Part shown: one piece after another, positions 15,501-15,935 of the stretch | Layout: every line of letters begins with the position of its first letter | Position numbering within the stretch: the first letter of the stretch is position 1 | The notes under the pieces: model-generated | What the model saw: the letters and a program-made list of their open reading frames with translations, nothing else | Databases searched by the model: none | Told to the model about the DNA's origin: nothing | Translations under genes and position numbers: made by a program | Assembly: GCA_011524615.1 (NCBI GenBank) | Contig: WTJZ01000196.1 | Coordinates: 1-15,935, forward strand | Direction: 5' to 3' | Source of the DNA: Akkermansiaceae bacterium | Lineage (GTDB): Bacteria; Verrucomicrobiota; Verrucomicrobiia; Verrucomicrobiales; Akkermansiaceae | Length of the DNA: 15,935 nt

Positions 15501-15935
15501 TTACATTAGTACCAAAACTCCTCTCAAACTGGCGATAAAAATCCACCTTCGCATCAGCTTGGCTACAGGACAATGTTCTGGAGGCATTCCATGTTGTTCG
15601 TTTCCCGTAGCAAGCTTCAGCAATAGCAAGTTGGCATTCACTCAAGTCTTCGTAGCTAAGCTCGTCAAACACACGAAGATACAGATTATAGATCTTCGCG
15701 CTCAACTCTTGATTAAGACTATATCGTTCCGTATTGCTTCGTACCTCTTCTAGCAATTCGTCTAAGTCCGTAACCATTTCCTCGTGTGTGTATGGTATGA
15801 GGTAAGCCAAATCCTCTTCAAGAGAGATCACAAACGACCAATCTACGCGCTTCATTACCCCATCGAGCGTCTTCCTCACTTCATGATACTTTACACGATC
15901 CGACTCACTGATCTCAACTATGGATCGTAAAAGCA
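12580..15935 (-). CDS. Very large helical-repeat (TPR-like) protein, 5' end outside the window
   Basis: I do not recognise a named family. The frame is open from its TAA at 12580-12582 to the right window edge. A GTG at 15877-15879 would give 1099 residues, but the 18 upstream codons are also open and read as similar helical coding sequence (SIVEISESDRVKYHE), so the true start probably lies outside and the protein is at least 1117 residues. It is almost entirely alpha-helical by composition, rich in Leu, Glu and Lys, with no visible signal peptide, membrane helix or catalytic motif. The last 150 residues contain TPR-like units such as AANSLELGKRDKAIALLEPL and AIAYYLAAEREKANTAESWY. Sampled blocks are lower in GC (about 32-55%, mostly near 43%) than downstream genes (about 48-55%). 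It is presumably a cytoplasmic scaffold or interaction platform, co-transcribed with the coiled-coil gene two bases downstream. Confidence 0.8.
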   Translation of the reverse strand, partial: LLRSIVEISESDRVKYHEVRKTLDGVMKRVDWSFVISLEEDLAYLIPYTHEEMVTDLDELLEEVRSNTERYSLNQELSAKIYNLYLRVFDELSYEDLSECQLAIAEACYGKRTTWNASRTLSCSQADAKVDFYRQFERSFGTNVKTLGRFHRIQWQQGIPSLVSLWDVKSALSESLAQTPEGVIEDLTRIGLIAKVDDFFPLLIKRATYDNIFVIEEEEHPLRELRKIWTNVDRQAVIKSLNELPEMQFTAQFCAAYFLDESQRPEALQQLMKKHSAVILQMEPQSREFFLKVIQDENTSVTAGTEEVHALLGKYVLTQSQKELEALLIQFQSEDPFEGSTHTLHESANKIRDAILDNIESDRVKATKLYLSFEQAYTKGLKNGLRFSRHSHNGIDLPFRDSILREIARTYEKKDFSLEKFIVSLMEQTELSARLRWEKDLIDDLVSSHEYSFNQFKNESKLQTWQALDALADQMGEESQMYQELMAYLFLFGHESSWSLSYNSPLVEKWKQKAQASTLYASLVLCAHKNCTTEASESNLWQEQLALVKRLNLPAPLKVYALMHAKELQKNRKEDQIHEALMTYFQQTLNQKRSSRCTLSWKLALSYRDQNQHDRISDLLKIWKAHSHYIELGEDSAMAMSLIKAYAELASKIDDDQMVKSLLMPAIAQGRGDLQVIGTCLKYGLTVEMLPILLGDTGTFTGYHNLRYTSTVENSVEALKKNGLKGLQLLRLEVALLTCKAATSKEAPKESSKMRIHRLSEEFQKFKRLDEKVRLETLHTLCQTPYGIACNEEYIADLIQEEGVQKLVNTCLDRMYTDVNTWKRKLLLQHLSAQLRKGKLEGFTQFAASLNSADRVHYSEEFFEDWCVHSLTLVPSLIKEERKEVYQSLYDFYHEMVVLLVSKDRSENHYKGAVALAKLLAHELGDPDAVESWKERLEGDKVKFFEALVKEADIIYNYSELARHHDYWFHNDNKEARVDLYKWLASHPATLRSYNDTGTRNRIGYEINRLLRKEELVACKDDEVLPGFFRAIAYYLAAEREKANTAESWYDQARSLAGEHAPVFNKQLALKSAANSLELGKRDKAIALLEPLREQSLSGEMTREFQKLDKKLKKAAQ

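Noticed and set aside
4827..15935. A nucleotide-dependent biological conflict (anti-phage) system of the MoxR-VWA type
   Set aside because: No nuclease, protease, beta-propeller or toxin effector domain is visible, and the BatA/DUF58 pairing points to the envelope-associated Bat type. The giant helical protein leaves some doubt, but there is no positive evidence.

Overview
The window reads like a bacterial chromosome of moderate GC content (about 50% in most 60-base blocks I counted). The gene content best fits the Verrucomicrobiota or a related PVC lineage: an Mla/MCE lipid-transport operon, a secreted S1-type sulfatase, and a MoxR-DUF58-von Willebrand A (VWA) operon with large membrane VWA proteins. 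Shine-Dalgarno signals are weak or absent before many genes. This lineage call is an inference from gene content; no rRNA or marker gene is present.

Left part, + strand (1-4791). The window opens with the last 32 codons of an ABC-transporter ATPase, probably MlaF. An MCE/MlaD substrate-binding protein follows, then tlyA (rRNA 2'-O-methyltransferase) one base after the mlaD stop, so these three look like one transcription unit. A leader of about 200 bases with inverted repeats precedes a class V PLP aminotransferase of the alanine/serine-glyoxylate type, which ends in two hairpins, the second a clear intrinsic terminator. A monocistronic sulfatase with a signal sequence comes next and ends in its own strong intrinsic terminator.

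Right part, - strand (4827-15935, transcribed right to left). Six tightly packed genes form one operon: (1) a very large helical, TPR-like protein that is open past the right edge; (2) a three-helix membrane protein with a long coiled coil and a nine-cysteine segment; (3) a MoxR-family AAA+ ATPase; (4) a DUF58 protein; (5) a BatA-like membrane VWA protein; (6) an 833-residue membrane protein with two VWA domains, the second set inside a glutamine-amidotransferase-like domain. Spacing is 2, 38, 42, -4 and 1 bases. This is a Bat (aerotolerance)-like MoxR/VWA system with four MIDAS-type metal sites. The likely theme is an AAA+ chaperone acting on VWA proteins at the cell envelope. The first two genes are not classical Bat components and are the least explained part of the window.

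The + strand genes and the - strand operon converge at about 4726-4826. I see no tRNA, rRNA, CRISPR array, insertion sequence or phage gene.
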